This document shows, piece by piece, positions 16,252-25,419 of a stretch of 64,000 nt of DNA. The number at the start of each line of letters is the position of its first letter. Position 1 is the first letter of the stretch. The stretch comes from CPC320 sp002684375. GTDB taxonomy: Bacteria; Pseudomonadota; Alphaproteobacteria; Rhodobacterales; Rhodobacteraceae. The stretch is taken from NCBI GenBank assembly GCA_965662545.1, contig CBFIHZ010000021.1, forward strand, positions 1 to 64,000, given 5' to 3'. The position numbers and the translations under genes are program-made. Under the pieces are notes generated by a model. That model was not told where the DNA came from and did not search any database. It was given only the letters and a program-made list of their open reading frames with translations.

Positions 16252-16814
16252 AGGCAATGTATAGACTGACGTTGATCGCCGCCTCCGTGATGGCCAGCCC
16301 CGCGCTGGCGGCGGATGGTCCTTTTGTCTCATTAAGCAATACAAACTTTATTGTACTGCTGTCGTTTCTTTTGTTCATCGGGGTTTTGGTAAAGTTCAAA
16401 GTGCCTTCGATCTTGACCGGACTTTTGGACAAACGGGCCGATGAGATCACCACGACGCTGAACGATGCCCGCTCGCTGCGCGAAGAGGCGCAGACATTAC
16501 TCGCGTCATATGAACGCAAGCAGCGCGAAGTTCAGGAACAGGCCGACCGGATTATCGCACAGGCAAAAGTTGATGCGGAACTGGCGGCTGCCCAAGCCAA
16601 TGAAGATTTGAAATTGTCGGTTGAGCGCCGCGTGCTTGCCGCGCAAGACCAGATCGCCTCGGCCGAAGCCTCAGCTGTCAAAGAGATCAAAAATCAGGCG
16701 ATTACCGTCGCCATGGCTGTGGCAACGGATGTCTTGGCAAAGCAGATGACAGCTGCGTCAGGCAATAAGTTGATCGACGATGCGATCAAAGAGATTGACG
16801 CCAAATTGCATTGA
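16248..16814 (+). CDS. atpF: ATP synthase F0 subunit b
   Basis: The second stalk subunit (188 residues from GTG 16248, or 185 from ATG 16257) has a short hydrophobic leader (LTLIAASVMASPALA) that may be cleaved, a membrane helix (about 32-50, FIVLLSFLLFIGVLVKF) and a long coiled coil rich in Ala, Glu and Gln. It dimerises with b' and links to the delta subunit of F1. The GTG start overlaps the b' stop (GTGA); the ATG nine bases on is the alternative. The F1 genes are not in this window, so F0 and F1 form separate operons. Confidence 0.93.
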   Translation: MKAMYRLTLIAASVMASPALAADGPFVSLSNTNFIVLLSFLLFIGVLVKFKVPSILTGLLDKRADEITTTLNDARSLREEAQTLLASYERKQREVQEQADRIIAQAKVDAELAAAQANEDLKLSVERRVLAAQDQIASAEASAVKEIKNQAITVAMAVATDVLAKQMTAASGNKLIDDAIKEIDAKLH

Positions 16815-16835
16815 GCAGCAGAACCTAATGCGATG

Positions 16836-16863
16836 AAAACCCGGTGTAAAACCGGGTTTTTTT
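16836..16863 (+). terminator. Rho-independent terminator of the F0 operon
   Basis: AAAACCCGGT (16836-16845) and ACCGGGTTTT (16851-16860) form a perfect 10-bp stem with a GTAAA loop, followed by three more T residues, 21 bases after the atpF stop. This is a classical intrinsic terminator and, being symmetrical, could also work on the minus strand for the GntR-type gene. Confidence 0.9.
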
Positions 16864-16947
16864 ACGCTTATTTTTTGGCTAAGGTCTACATAATGCGCTA
16901 GTGATTTTGAAGTCACATCCAGTCCAAAGTGGACAGTGCTGGCCAGA

Positions 16948-17718
16948 TTATTGACGGTTTTTTTCATGCTCAAACCGGCGCTGCGCATAGTCGGCATTGG
17001 CATTGGCGCGATTTTGATCTTCCAAACAGCCGCGCACGTAATTGAGATGTGCCTCAACAGCCGCTTGAGCGCCTGCTGGGTCTCTGTTTTGCAGCGCATC
17101 GTTGATGGCACGGTGTTGGGCCAGTAGTTCATCCCGCGTCGTGCGTTGTTTGAACATTACGCGGCGATTGTAAAATACGCCTTCCTGAAGTAGTTGATAC
17201 ATCGAACGCATCATATGCAGCATAATTACGTTATGACTGGCCTCGATGATCGATAAGTGAAATTCGGCATCAAGGCGGGCTTCATCTGCGGCATGGCGTT
17301 TGCTGTGCGCCATTTCCATTTTGTGAAACAGTGTTTGGATCACTTGCAGATCCATGTCAGAGGCGAGACGGGCGGCCCGACTGGCGGCCAGGCCCTCCAT
17401 GTCGCGGCGAAACGACAGGTAATCAAACACCGCCTCGTCGTGATCGGCAAAAAGTTTAATTAAAACATCAGAAAATGCGCTGCCCAAAACGTCTGCCACA
17501 AATATTCCAGCACTTGCTTTTGTGACCAAAAGACCCTTTGCCTGCAGACTGGCAATAGCTTCGCGCAGTGAGGGGCGTGACACTGCCAGCCGTTCGGATA
17601 ATTCGCGTTCGGAAGGCAGACGTTCACCGGGTCGTAGAATGCCGCGCAGGATCAATTGCTCGATCTGGCGACTGACCGCGCTGGATAGTTTTTCGGTTTG
17701 AACTTGCTTGAATGGCAT
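16948..17718 (-). CDS. GntR-family (FadR subfamily) transcriptional regulator
   Basis: A 256-residue regulator has an N-terminal winged helix (LSSAVSRQIEQLILRGIL ... LPSERELSERLAVSRPSLREAI) and an all-helical FCD ligand domain. Candidate metal-binding residues of the FCD fold include the Asp and His in LDAEFHLSIIEASHN and the later HRAINDAL and EAHLNYV histidines. Relatives include PdhR, LldR and GlcC, which sense carboxylates such as pyruvate, lactate or glycolate. The effector here is unknown. The ATG at 17718 is chosen because AAGGGG lies nine bases upstream; an upstream in-frame start at 17766 has no such site. No metabolic partner gene is adjacent. Confidence 0.87.
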   Translation of the reverse strand: MPFKQVQTEKLSSAVSRQIEQLILRGILRPGERLPSERELSERLAVSRPSLREAIASLQAKGLLVTKASAGIFVADVLGSAFSDVLIKLFADHDEAVFDYLSFRRDMEGLAASRAARLASDMDLQVIQTLFHKMEMAHSKRHAADEARLDAEFHLSIIEASHNVIMLHMMRSMYQLLQEGVFYNRRVMFKQRTTRDELLAQHRAINDALQNRDPAGAQAAVEAHLNYVRGCLEDQNRANANADYAQRRFEHEKNRQ

Positions 17719-17853
17719 TTGAAACCCCTTCGTGTGCGGTATATCTGGCACGGCCTTAGCCAACAATAGGTGTCAGTACATTTGACAGGTGCCAGTTTCC
17801 GCGAGCATGGCCAGTTAAAGAGTTTATTAACGTAATTTACCCTACGTTTAAGT

Positions 17854-18249
17854 ATGATCCGTCCGCTTATTTTATTTCTTCTTATGGTCGCAAACGCCGC
17901 CTGTGTCTCATATGTCGACGACTTTGCCTATCTGCCTGTATTAAGAGCGCAACAGGGTGGTGGAGAATTCGACGTGCGTGTGGGGGCAAATGTTGCCCAG
18001 ACCATACGCAAGAATTTCGAGTGGAATCCGACTTTTGAATCGGTTGCACACCGGTCTGCGGCGCTGGCTGCACGGCTTAGCGGTTGCACGGTAAGCTGGG
18101 TTATCGGCGACCCTTCGGTGCAGGTGCTTGGGCTGTCCTGCGATGGTGCACCGCCTGCCAAAAAACCAAAACTGTGGCGTAAGTTTTCGTTTTCATGTGA
18201 TCGTTATGAATATCGTCATGGCCCGGACGAATTGATTTGCGACGGTTAG
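17854..18249 (+). CDS. Small exported protein of unknown function
   Basis: This 131-residue product begins with a hydrophobic signal (MIRPLILFLLMVANAAC). The cysteine after NAA could be a lipidation site, but the lipobox is weak (Asn at -3). The mature part has four further cysteines, which could form disulfides in the periplasm. I recognise no domain. It converges on the GNAT gene with a 4-base overlap. Codon usage looks like its neighbours, so the ORF is probably real. Confidence 0.6.
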   Translation: MIRPLILFLLMVANAACVSYVDDFAYLPVLRAQQGGGEFDVRVGANVAQTIRKNFEWNPTFESVAHRSAALAARLSGCTVSWVIGDPSVQVLGLSCDGAPPAKKPKLWRKFSFSCDRYEYRHGPDELICDG

Positions 18250-18701
18250 CCCAGCGGCTTTTCCATAAACACCGAGACACCATTTTCAGTGTAATCGCCG
18301 AACGGACCACATGTTTTAAATCCCAACCGCCGGTACAGTCCCACGGCAGATTTTAACGCGTCTCCGGTCTCCAGTCTTAATATTGGCAGGTTCACCACCC
18401 GGGCTTCAAGTTCAATTCGTTTGAGAATTTTCGCGCCCACGCCCTGGCCACGGGCAAAAGGTTCGGTAAACATTGACTTTATTTCACCATAACCGGCCTT
18501 CACAGCAAGCGCCCCACAGCCGAGGATGACATCATATTCGCGTGCCACAAAGAATTGTATCTGCGGTGTGCACAAATCGTCGATGGACAGGGCAAAACTG
18601 TCCTCGGGAGAAAAAAGCTGTTCCATCAACGCATGGCTTTTTGATAACAAAGCCCTTACCTCAGTATCTTTTGGATTTCCCGGTTCGATAATAACCATCA
18701 T
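18246..18701 (-). CDS. GNAT-family N-acetyltransferase
   Basis: The 151-residue protein has the acetyl-CoA binding block of the GNAT fold: EIKSMFTEPFARGQGVGAKIL, where R-G-Q-G-V-G is motif A (about 88-93). It ends with the LYRRLGFKTCGPF block that follows the GNAT domain in PhnO/YjcF-like members. The acceptor substrate is unknown. A second Met directly follows the first, so the start may be one codon later. The neighbouring smc gene points away and is unlikely to be related. Confidence 0.85.
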   Translation of the reverse strand: MMVIIEPGNPKDTEVRALLSKSHALMEQLFSPEDSFALSIDDLCTPQIQFFVAREYDVILGCGALAVKAGYGEIKSMFTEPFARGQGVGAKILKRIELEARVVNLPILRLETGDALKSAVGLYRRLGFKTCGPFGDYTENGVSVFMEKPLG

Positions 18702-18879
18702 TGGACCCCTTAATTCAAACCACGAGAGTATCTGACATCCAGAATGACCCCAGTGCTGATCAAAGCACTATATTTCGTTCATTTACTCAAGTACATCGCC
18801 ACATTTTGTGGTTGATCGTTGACTCATTCACAGATTTGCCGGAACATCTGATCCAGAATAAGAATCATGGGCATCCGAC

Positions 18880-21800
18880 GTGCGGTTTTCTAAACTTAGA
18901 TTGAGCGGCTTTAAAAGCTTTGTCGACCCCACAGACCTGATTATCGAGAATGGATTGACGGGTGTTGTCGGTCCGAACGGGTGTGGCAAGTCCAACTTGC
19001 TGGAAGCGCTGCGCTGGGTGATGGGTGAAAACCGTCCAACTGCGATGCGCGGTGGCGGCATGGAAGATGTGATCTTTGCCGGTGCTGCGACCCGGCCCGC
19101 CCGCAATTTTGCCGAGGTCAGCTTGCATCTGGACAATTCCGAACGGTTGGCCCCCAGCGGGTTTAACCAGTCCGACAGTCTGGATATCGTACGCCGTATC
19201 ACCCGAGACGCGGGCTCGGCCTATAAGGCCAATGGCAATGAGGCGCGGGCGCGCGATGTGCAGATGCTGTTTGCCGATGCCTCGACCGGTGCTCATAGCC
19301 CGGCACTGGTGCGACAGGGTCAAATTTCCGAATTGATAAACGCCAAACCCAAAAGCCGGCGTCGTATTCTGGAAGAGGCTGCAGGCATCTCGGGCCTTTA
19401 TCAGCGCCGCCATGAGGCTGAGTTAAAGCTTAAGGGGGCAGAGGGTAACCTCGAACGGGTCGACGATGTGCTAGAACAACTGGCTGGCCAGATGTCGCAG
19501 TTGGAACGCCAGGCAAAACAGGCGGCCCGTTACCGTAATATCGGCGAAGAGCTGCGCAAATTTGAGGGCATGCTGCTCTATCGACGTTGGAAAGAGGCCG
19601 ATGAAGCGCGGCAATTGGCGCAAGATGATTTGCGACAAAAAATCACTGAGGCCGGCCGTGCCGAAGCGCAGGCACGCACCGTCTCCGCACAGCGCCAGCA
19701 ATTAGAAGAGGGGCTGCCACCACTGCGCGAGGAAGAGGCGATTGCGGCGGCAATCTTGCAGCGTCTGCAGGTTCAGCGCGATACGCTGAAAGATCAAGAA
19801 GAACAGGCACACCAGACAATCGCAACGCTTGGTCGACGCATTGAACAATTGACTTTGGATATCGCGCGCGAGGCCGGATTGAACCGCGATGCTGGTGACA
19901 CAATTGGTCGCCTCGAATGGGAGGCGGGAGAACTGGCGAAAGCTGGAGAGGGACATCAGGAAAAGCTGGACCAATCCATCACTGTGGCCCGTGAGGCGGC
20001 GGGTTTGCTGAAAGAGAAAGAAACCGCATTGTCGCAGCTTACCGAAGATGTCGCACGCCTGGCGGCACGTCATCAATCGGTGCAGCGGTTTTTACAAGAC
20101 AGTCAGGCTTTGCTCAGTAAATCTGAAACGGAACTGGCTCGGGCACAGGCCAATGTCGTGACGTCACAAGAGGTTCTGCAAACCGCGACACAGGCGTTTA
20201 AAACGGCTGGCGAGCAGCAACTTGATGTGGTGGCATTGGCGGCGCAGGCCGATGCGAATTTATTGGCGGCCGAAGCGGCACGAACCGACGCTCAAACGCG
20301 TGAAACAACCGCCCGTTCCGCCCGGTCCGAGGCCGAAGGGGCCACAAATGCACTGCGTGCTGAGTTGTTGGCGCTGCGTAAGCTGGTCGACAGAGATGCC
20401 GGTGACGGTGTGCATATCCTTGATCAGTTGCGGGTCAATAAAGGCTTTGAAAAAGCTTTGGGGGCTGCGTTGGCGGACGATTTGCGCGCGCCAGTCCTCG
20501 ACGGAGAGGATGGCTCGGGCTGGCAGTCTTTGCCGACGTACCCTCAGCCCCAGGCACTGCCCGCCGAGGTGCAGCCCTTGGGTCTGCATGTTTCGGCGCC
20601 AGAGGTTCTGGCGCGTCGTCTCGACCAAATCGGTTTGGTTACCGCAGCGCAGGGGGCGGCCTTGCAGGGTGATTTGAAACCCGGCCAGCGTTTGGTTAGC
20701 TGCGACGGTGATCTTTGGCGATGGGACGGATTGATTTCGCTTGCCGCCGATATGCCCTCTGCGGCGGCCCTGCGGCTGGAACAGCGCAACCGGTTGGAAG
20801 AATTGACAGAACAGACGGCGCAGGCGCACGAGATAATGCAGGCAGCACAAAGCGAACATAGCGCTTGCAGCGCCGATCTGGCAGATCTGACGCGGGCGGA
20901 CACCGCCGCGCGCGAAGCCAGGCGCGACGCCGACAGGCAACTGGCCGAGATCAACCGCGCTCTGAGTCGCGCCGAAGCCGAGCAGAATTTGGCGACCGGA
21001 AAACTAGAGGACCTGAGCTTTGTAGTACGCCGTTATCATGACGAGGTCGCCACAGCAGGAAAACAATATGCCGAGGCAGAGGCGTCTTTGGCAGAGCTTG
21101 CCGATCTGGATGGACTGCGGGCACAAGTTGAGGATTTGAAAACGATTGTTGAGACTGCGCGCAGCCAGATGATCGCTGACCGTTCCGCGCAGGATGCGTT
21201 GCGCCGCGAGGGTGAGGCACGCGCCCGTCGCAGTCAGGAAGTTACCAAAGAGATTGGCGTGTGGAAAAACCGTCTGGTAACCGCAGAGACCCGCAGTTCC
21301 GAGCTGGCCGAGCGCAAACTCTCTTCTGAGGCTGAATTGCAAACTGCCAGTGCGACACCTGATACAATTGCCAGCAAACGCGAAGAACTGAACACGGCAA
21401 TCACCAAAGCCGACGTGCGGCGCAGGGCAGCCGGCGATCACCTCGCCGAAGCAGAGGCTTTGGTGCGGCAGGCGGTTGTGACCGAACGCGACGCCGAACG
21501 TACGGCGTCTGATGCGCGCGAAATTCGCGCCGGTGCCGAGGCGCGCGCCGATGCCGCACAGGAAACGGTCACCTATGCGGCCGATCGTATTTCCGAGGCG
21601 CAAGAGCAGACGCCAGAAGAATTGCTTGGCGCGCTTGCGGTGGATCCGGAAACCATCCCAGCCTCTGATCTTTTAGAGGCTGATGTCAGCCGCCTTAAAC
21701 GCCAGCGCGATGCGTTGGGGGCGGTCAATTTGCGGGCGGAAGAAGATGCCAAGCAGGTCGCCGAAGAACATGCGACGCTACTGTCTGAAAAAACCGATCT

Positions 21801-22335
21801 TGAGGCTGCGATCAAAACATTACGCGCAGGAATTGCCAGTTTGAACCGCGAGGGACGCGAACGTTTGTTGACGGCTTTTGAATTGGTGAACAGTAATTTC
21901 GGCTTGTTGTTCGCACATTTGTTTGGAGGGGGCGAGGCCAGTCTGGTGATGGTTGAAAGCGATGATCCGCTGGATGCCGGCTTAGAAATTATGTGCCAGC
22001 CGCCGGGCAAAAAGCTGTCGACGCTGAGCCTATTGTCGGGGGGCGAACAGACATTGACGGCGATGGCGCTTATTTTTGCGGTATTTTTGGCCAATCCAGC
22101 ACCGATCTGCGTGCTGGACGAGGTCGATGCTCCACTTGATGACGCCAATGTCACAAGGTTTTGTGATTTGCTTGATGAAATGTGCCGGCGCACGGACACC
22201 CGGTTTTTAATCATCACCCACCATGCAGTCACGATGGCGCGGATGGACCGGTTGTTTGGGGTGACCATGCAGGAACAGGGGGTCAGCCAACTGGTGTCTG
22301 TTGATCTTAAACGCGCGGCTGCAATGGTGGCCTGA
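18880..22335 (+). CDS. smc: Chromosome segregation ATPase SMC
   Basis: This 1151-residue SMC protein has the Walker A GPNGCGKSN (31-39) in a typical N-terminal head, long heptad-rich arms, a globular hinge around residues 500-625 (GDGVHILDQL ... LRAPVLDGE), and a C-terminal head with signature LLSGGEQTLTAMAL and Walker B CVLDEVDAPLDDAN. SMC with ScpA and ScpB compacts and separates sister chromosomes. scpA and scpB are not in the window. Translation starts at GTG. The 178-base gap before it, after the divergent GNAT gene, must hold its promoter. Confidence 0.96.
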   Translation: MRFSKLRLSGFKSFVDPTDLIIENGLTGVVGPNGCGKSNLLEALRWVMGENRPTAMRGGGMEDVIFAGAATRPARNFAEVSLHLDNSERLAPSGFNQSDSLDIVRRITRDAGSAYKANGNEARARDVQMLFADASTGAHSPALVRQGQISELINAKPKSRRRILEEAAGISGLYQRRHEAELKLKGAEGNLERVDDVLEQLAGQMSQLERQAKQAARYRNIGEELRKFEGMLLYRRWKEADEARQLAQDDLRQKITEAGRAEAQARTVSAQRQQLEEGLPPLREEEAIAAAILQRLQVQRDTLKDQEEQAHQTIATLGRRIEQLTLDIAREAGLNRDAGDTIGRLEWEAGELAKAGEGHQEKLDQSITVAREAAGLLKEKETALSQLTEDVARLAARHQSVQRFLQDSQALLSKSETELARAQANVVTSQEVLQTATQAFKTAGEQQLDVVALAAQADANLLAAEAARTDAQTRETTARSARSEAEGATNALRAELLALRKLVDRDAGDGVHILDQLRVNKGFEKALGAALADDLRAPVLDGEDGSGWQSLPTYPQPQALPAEVQPLGLHVSAPEVLARRLDQIGLVTAAQGAALQGDLKPGQRLVSCDGDLWRWDGLISLAADMPSAAALRLEQRNRLEELTEQTAQAHEIMQAAQSEHSACSADLADLTRADTAAREARRDADRQLAEINRALSRAEAEQNLATGKLEDLSFVVRRYHDEVATAGKQYAEAEASLAELADLDGLRAQVEDLKTIVETARSQMIADRSAQDALRREGEARARRSQEVTKEIGVWKNRLVTAETRSSELAERKLSSEAELQTASATPDTIASKREELNTAITKADVRRRAAGDHLAEAEALVRQAVVTERDAERTASDAREIRAGAEARADAAQETVTYAADRISEAQEQTPEELLGALAVDPETIPASDLLEADVSRLKRQRDALGAVNLRAEEDAKQVAEEHATLLSEKTDLEAAIKTLRAGIASLNREGRERLLTAFELVNSNFGLLFAHLFGGGEASLVMVESDDPLDAGLEIMCQPPGKKLSTLSLLSGGEQTLTAMALIFAVFLANPAPICVLDEVDAPLDDANVTRFCDLLDEMCRRTDTRFLIITHHAVTMARMDRLFGVTMQEQGVSQLVSVDLKRAAAMVA

Positions 22336-23511
22336 TCACAATTGGTTCAACAGTGCCGGGGTTGGCCAAGCATCTGCAGGCAGGCCAATACGCTGTTGTA
22401 CGTCTTGAATTGCCAAGCGCGTTTTCGCCCCTAAGATGCCGTCAATATCTCCGACATCATACCCGTAGCTTTTCAAAAGCGTTTGCAATTGTTTCATCTC
22501 GGGGCCGGTCAAGCCGACGTCCGGGGTGCCGGCGTCAAAGATTTGGGCCCCTTCTAGGCGGGTGGCGAAATACGCTGCCGTGGTGACATATATAAAACTT
22601 TGGTTCCATTCAAAATAGACGTCAAAGTTTGGATAGGTCAAAAAGGCTGGTCCGTTGCGCCCCTGCGGCAGGATTACGTTTGCCATTAAGTTGCGGGCTG
22701 CAAAGGCACCGCTGCGCGGCACCACTCCAAGTGCGGCCCATTCCGACACCGGTCTTGCCTTGCCCAAACCGGTAAGTGACCAGTCGAGATCATCTGGTAC
22801 ATAGATTTCCTGCAGCCATGGTTGGTTGGCCTGCCACCCCAATGCCCGCAGCATATTGGCGCCCGAGAGGAGGGCGTCAGGGGCTGAGGTCTTTAGACTA
22901 ACTTCGCCGTCACCGTCTCCATCGACGCCATTGTGCAGAATATCGTCAGGCAGCATTTGCACCATGCCAATCTCGCCAGCCCAAGCGCCCGTTGTGGTCG
23001 CCGGATCAAAGTCACCCTGTTGGAAAAGTTCCAGCGCGGAAAATACCTGTGGTCGGAACAGCTGTGGCCGGCGGCAATCATGAGCCAGTGTCAACAAAGC
23101 GTTCAGCGTGTTGAAATTCCCCTGATATCCTCCGTAATCGGTTTCAAACGCCCAAAACGCCAGCAGTACTCCGCGTGACACGCCGTATTCGGCCTCCATC
23201 TGATCGAAGATATGGCTGTATTTGGCGGCTTTTGCACGGCCTGTGTCGATGCGGTTTTGGCTGATCAATCGCCGTGAAAAATCCACAAATGGCATTTGAA
23301 ACACGCCCTGAGCGCGGTCGGCTTTAAGAACTTTGGGATCTTGGGCAGCCCCCTCAAAAAACTGGTCCACTGCGTTGCGGCTGTAGCCCAAACTCCGGGC
23401 TTCGGTTTTTATGCCGCGTATAAAGCTGGCAAATGACCCACCGCAGGCGGCCTGAGCCTGCACGGTCTGTGCGAGTAAAACGATAAACAGCGAGGAGATA
23501 AGGAAACGCAT
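22336..23511 (-). CDS. Lytic murein transglycosylase, MltB family with peptidoglycan-binding domain
   Basis: The 391-residue protein starts with a signal peptide (MRFLISSLFIVLLAQTVQA). The SLT_2 catalytic domain has the catalytic Glu in FWAFETDYGGYQGNF and the EIGMVQMLP segment. Residues from about 335 onward form a PG_binding_1 domain (LQTLLKSYGYDVGDIDGILG). The enzyme cleaves glycan strands to 1,6-anhydro ends in the periplasm. The frame is open 183 bases upstream of the chosen start, but the signal peptide and a GGAG ribosome site fix 23511. A lipoprotein form is not indicated. Confidence 0.9.
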   Translation of the reverse strand: MRFLISSLFIVLLAQTVQAQAACGGSFASFIRGIKTEARSLGYSRNAVDQFFEGAAQDPKVLKADRAQGVFQMPFVDFSRRLISQNRIDTGRAKAAKYSHIFDQMEAEYGVSRGVLLAFWAFETDYGGYQGNFNTLNALLTLAHDCRRPQLFRPQVFSALELFQQGDFDPATTTGAWAGEIGMVQMLPDDILHNGVDGDGDGEVSLKTSAPDALLSGANMLRALGWQANQPWLQEIYVPDDLDWSLTGLGKARPVSEWAALGVVPRSGAFAARNLMANVILPQGRNGPAFLTYPNFDVYFEWNQSFIYVTTAAYFATRLEGAQIFDAGTPDVGLTGPEMKQLQTLLKSYGYDVGDIDGILGAKTRLAIQDVQQRIGLPADAWPTPALLNQL

Positions 23512-23558
23512 GCAAGCTCCGAAAACTGGTGATTTTGACGGCATCCTATCATGCCCAC

Positions 23559-24482
23559 CTAAACTGACAAGGCATGCAGGACAATGAACACTTGAAGCAG
23601 GGCCAGCAGTGCGGCCCAGCTTTTCCACAGCGCGGTACAGGTCTGGTGGATATCGCCAACACCCAGAGCGGTTCGGCCTGGCGCGTTGACCCAAGGGAAG
23701 GTTTCCGGTTTGCCGTCATAGGATCTGGGTCCGGACAGAGCCACATCCAGTGACAGTGCCATCGCGGCCTCGGGCCAGCCGGCATTGGGCGAACGGTGCA
23801 GTTTGGCGTCGCGCCTGATCTGCTGCCAGCTGCAGTGTTGGCCATGCATCAGCGCAATAAGTGCTGCGGTGAGCCGCGCAGGCACCAGATTGAGCAGATC
23901 ATCAAATCTGGCAGAGGCCCAACCAAAATCGCGATAGGTATCGTTACGATAGCCAATCATACTGTCGGCGGTGTTGGTGATTTTATAGATCAATAGTCCC
24001 GGAAGACCGCCAATTAGAAACCAAAACGCTGGGGCCACCACGCCGTCAGAGAGGTTTTCGGCGGCGGACTCGATCGTGGCTCGGGCGATCTGGCTGGCGT
24101 CCATATCCTTGGTGTCCCGCCCAACAATCCGTGCCACCTGTTTGCGGCCCTCGGCCTCGGAGATGTGCAGCCCTTTGGCGACGGCTGTTATATGGTCAAG
24201 CAGGCCCCGATGGGCCAGCAATATCACCGTCAGAACGACTTCGACCACCGGACCCGCGAGGGCCAGTATCCAACCGGTACAGCCGGCGATGGCAATCAGA
24301 GCGAGCAGCGCCAACACGCCCTTGCGTTTGCGGTCCGGTCCTGTGTTGTACGCCTGATCGAGCCATGAGATGATTTTTCCCATCACCACAACCGGATGGG
24401 GCGCGCGGTTCCAAAGCCAATTCGGGTCGCCGATCACGGCATCCAAAATCAGCGCAATGACCAAAAGCTCCGAGGTGTTCAT
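23559..24482 (-). CDS. cbiB: Adenosylcobinamide-phosphate synthase CbiB/CobD
   Basis: This 307-residue membrane protein opens ALILDAVIGDPNWLWNRAPHPVVVMGKII, the conserved first block of CbiB, and has the middle signature ATIESAAENLSDGVVAPAFW and the YRDFGWASARFDDLLNLVPAR block. It attaches aminopropanol (or its phosphate) to adenosylcobyric acid late in cobalamin synthesis. No other cob or cbi gene is adjacent; in relatives a cobC gene is often beside it, and the 570-base gap upstream holds no recognisable copy. The naming cobD/cbiB varies between species. Confidence 0.92.
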   Translation of the reverse strand: MNTSELLVIALILDAVIGDPNWLWNRAPHPVVVMGKIISWLDQAYNTGPDRKRKGVLALLALIAIAGCTGWILALAGPVVEVVLTVILLAHRGLLDHITAVAKGLHISEAEGRKQVARIVGRDTKDMDASQIARATIESAAENLSDGVVAPAFWFLIGGLPGLLIYKITNTADSMIGYRNDTYRDFGWASARFDDLLNLVPARLTAALIALMHGQHCSWQQIRRDAKLHRSPNAGWPEAAMALSLDVALSGPRSYDGKPETFPWVNAPGRTALGVGDIHQTCTALWKSWAALLALLQVFIVLHALSV

Positions 24483-24930
24483 TGCCGCGCCTCAATCTGG
24501 CAGTTAGAATAATCACGAGCTCCAGCTTGGTGCGCTCTTTTGTGGGGTAATATGGCGGCTTGTGATCGGTATGGCACGGGCTTTTGCTTTCTGTCTTTGT
24601 GGTGACGTGCCTCTTTTGAAACAATTTTGCTGCAAGGCACAAGCCTTTGGTTTTGAATAGCTGGGGCAGTTCTTCGGGAAATTTGGCCAGCCGTTGAAGC
24701 TGTGCTTTGGTTCTGCATTAGTCAGATTGGCGCCTGTTGTTAACGCGCAAGAATCATTGGCACGCTTGGCCGGCAGGATCGCAAGTTTACGGTGTGGGGA
24801 TTGCAGAGAAATTAGCATTAAGTGACTTTATTGCCAAGCCTTACCCAAATCTAAAATCTTAAAAGCTGGTGCCTTTTATAGGTAGAATTTGTTAAATTTA
24901 ATATATATATCAGTATGTTAAATTTCTTTT
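24483..24930. other. Intergenic region without a recognisable gene
   Basis: About 450 bases between cbiB and a short unknown gene. Both strands have short open stretches, but none shows a domain, a good ribosome site or codon use like the neighbours. I searched by eye for the conserved cobalamin-riboswitch boxes upstream of cbiB and did not find them. The last 100 bases are very AT-rich (repeated AT around 24898-24912) and probably hold a promoter for the following gene. A decayed gene is possible but not shown. Confidence 0.4.
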
Positions 24931-24938
24931 GGAGGTCG

Positions 24939-24959
24939 ATGCATCTCGCCGTGAGGTAA
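24939..24959 (+). other. Possible six-residue leader peptide (MHLAVR)
   Basis: ATG at 24939 is preceded by a near-perfect TTTGGAGG ribosome site with a 4-base gap and is followed by codons for M-H-L-A-V-R and a TAA stop. It lies in the leader of the gene at 25055, ending 95 bases ahead of it. The quality of the ribosome site is the evidence; there is no obvious regulatory codon run and no strong attenuator hairpin. It could equally be chance, or the site could serve a longer in-frame TTG-initiated form of the next gene. Confidence 0.3.
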
Positions 24960-25054
24960 TTGATATTTTCACATCTGAAAATTTCATAGAAATGTCATTA
25001 ATCTTTTCTTGCACTTGCGCTGAAATCGGACAGACTGATTTTGGAGGATCTGCT

Positions 25055-25405
25055 ATGAGTACTTTTTTGCCTCAAGACGTTCAGGCTGGGCTTGATGCGG
25101 CCCGTATTAAGGCGCTGCGTAAAAGCAGTCGGTTAAAGATCAAAACCGACCTAGAGAGTTTTCGCGTGCTGCGTCTTTGGGATAATGGATTTTCGCTTGA
25201 GGCTGGCACCGCGCCGGGTTTGCGCGGCTTGGTCGATATATATGATGGCGAACGCCACCTTTATGAATGCCTTATTATCGCCTCTGATGAAGAAAACGGT
25301 GAGATGCGGTTTGAGTTTAAACGTAACACGGTGGTGACGGATCAGGCACCGGTCGATTTCTACCGGTCTGAAAACGCACCTGTTGCCCTGTTAGAAGTGC
25401 GTTAG
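25055..25405 (+). CDS. Conserved-looking short protein of unknown function
   Basis: This 116-residue protein (MSTFLPQDVQAGLDAARIKAL...) starts at an ATG with GGAGG eight bases upstream. The frame is open back to 24929, but that extension lacks protein-like character. It has no signal peptide or membrane segment. The middle holds an LWDNGFSLEAG block and a run of predicted beta strands (LRGLVDIYDGERHLYECLI), which suggests a small soluble beta-rich domain. I recognise no family. It converges on the MalY/PatB-type gene with 14 bases between. Confidence 0.7.
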   Translation: MSTFLPQDVQAGLDAARIKALRKSSRLKIKTDLESFRVLRLWDNGFSLEAGTAPGLRGLVDIYDGERHLYECLIIASDEENGEMRFEFKRNTVVTDQAPVDFYRSENAPVALLEVR

Positions 25406-25419
25406 GTCACGCCGTTCGC

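Noticed and set aside
15670..16344. 224-codon frame antisense to the b' gene
   Set aside because: Shadow of a high-Ala coding region; no ribosome site and composition unlike real proteins.
20260..20940. 226-codon frame antisense to the smc hinge region
   Set aside because: Lies within smc, which is intact; no recognisable domain.
24483..24930. Cobalamin riboswitch upstream of cbiB
   Set aside because: The conserved B12-box and helix sequences could not be found by eye on the minus strand; a covariance search would be decisive.
24929..25054. N-terminal extension of the unknown 116-residue protein from a TTG
   Set aside because: The peptide is not protein-like, and a strong GGAGG site precedes the internal ATG at 25055.
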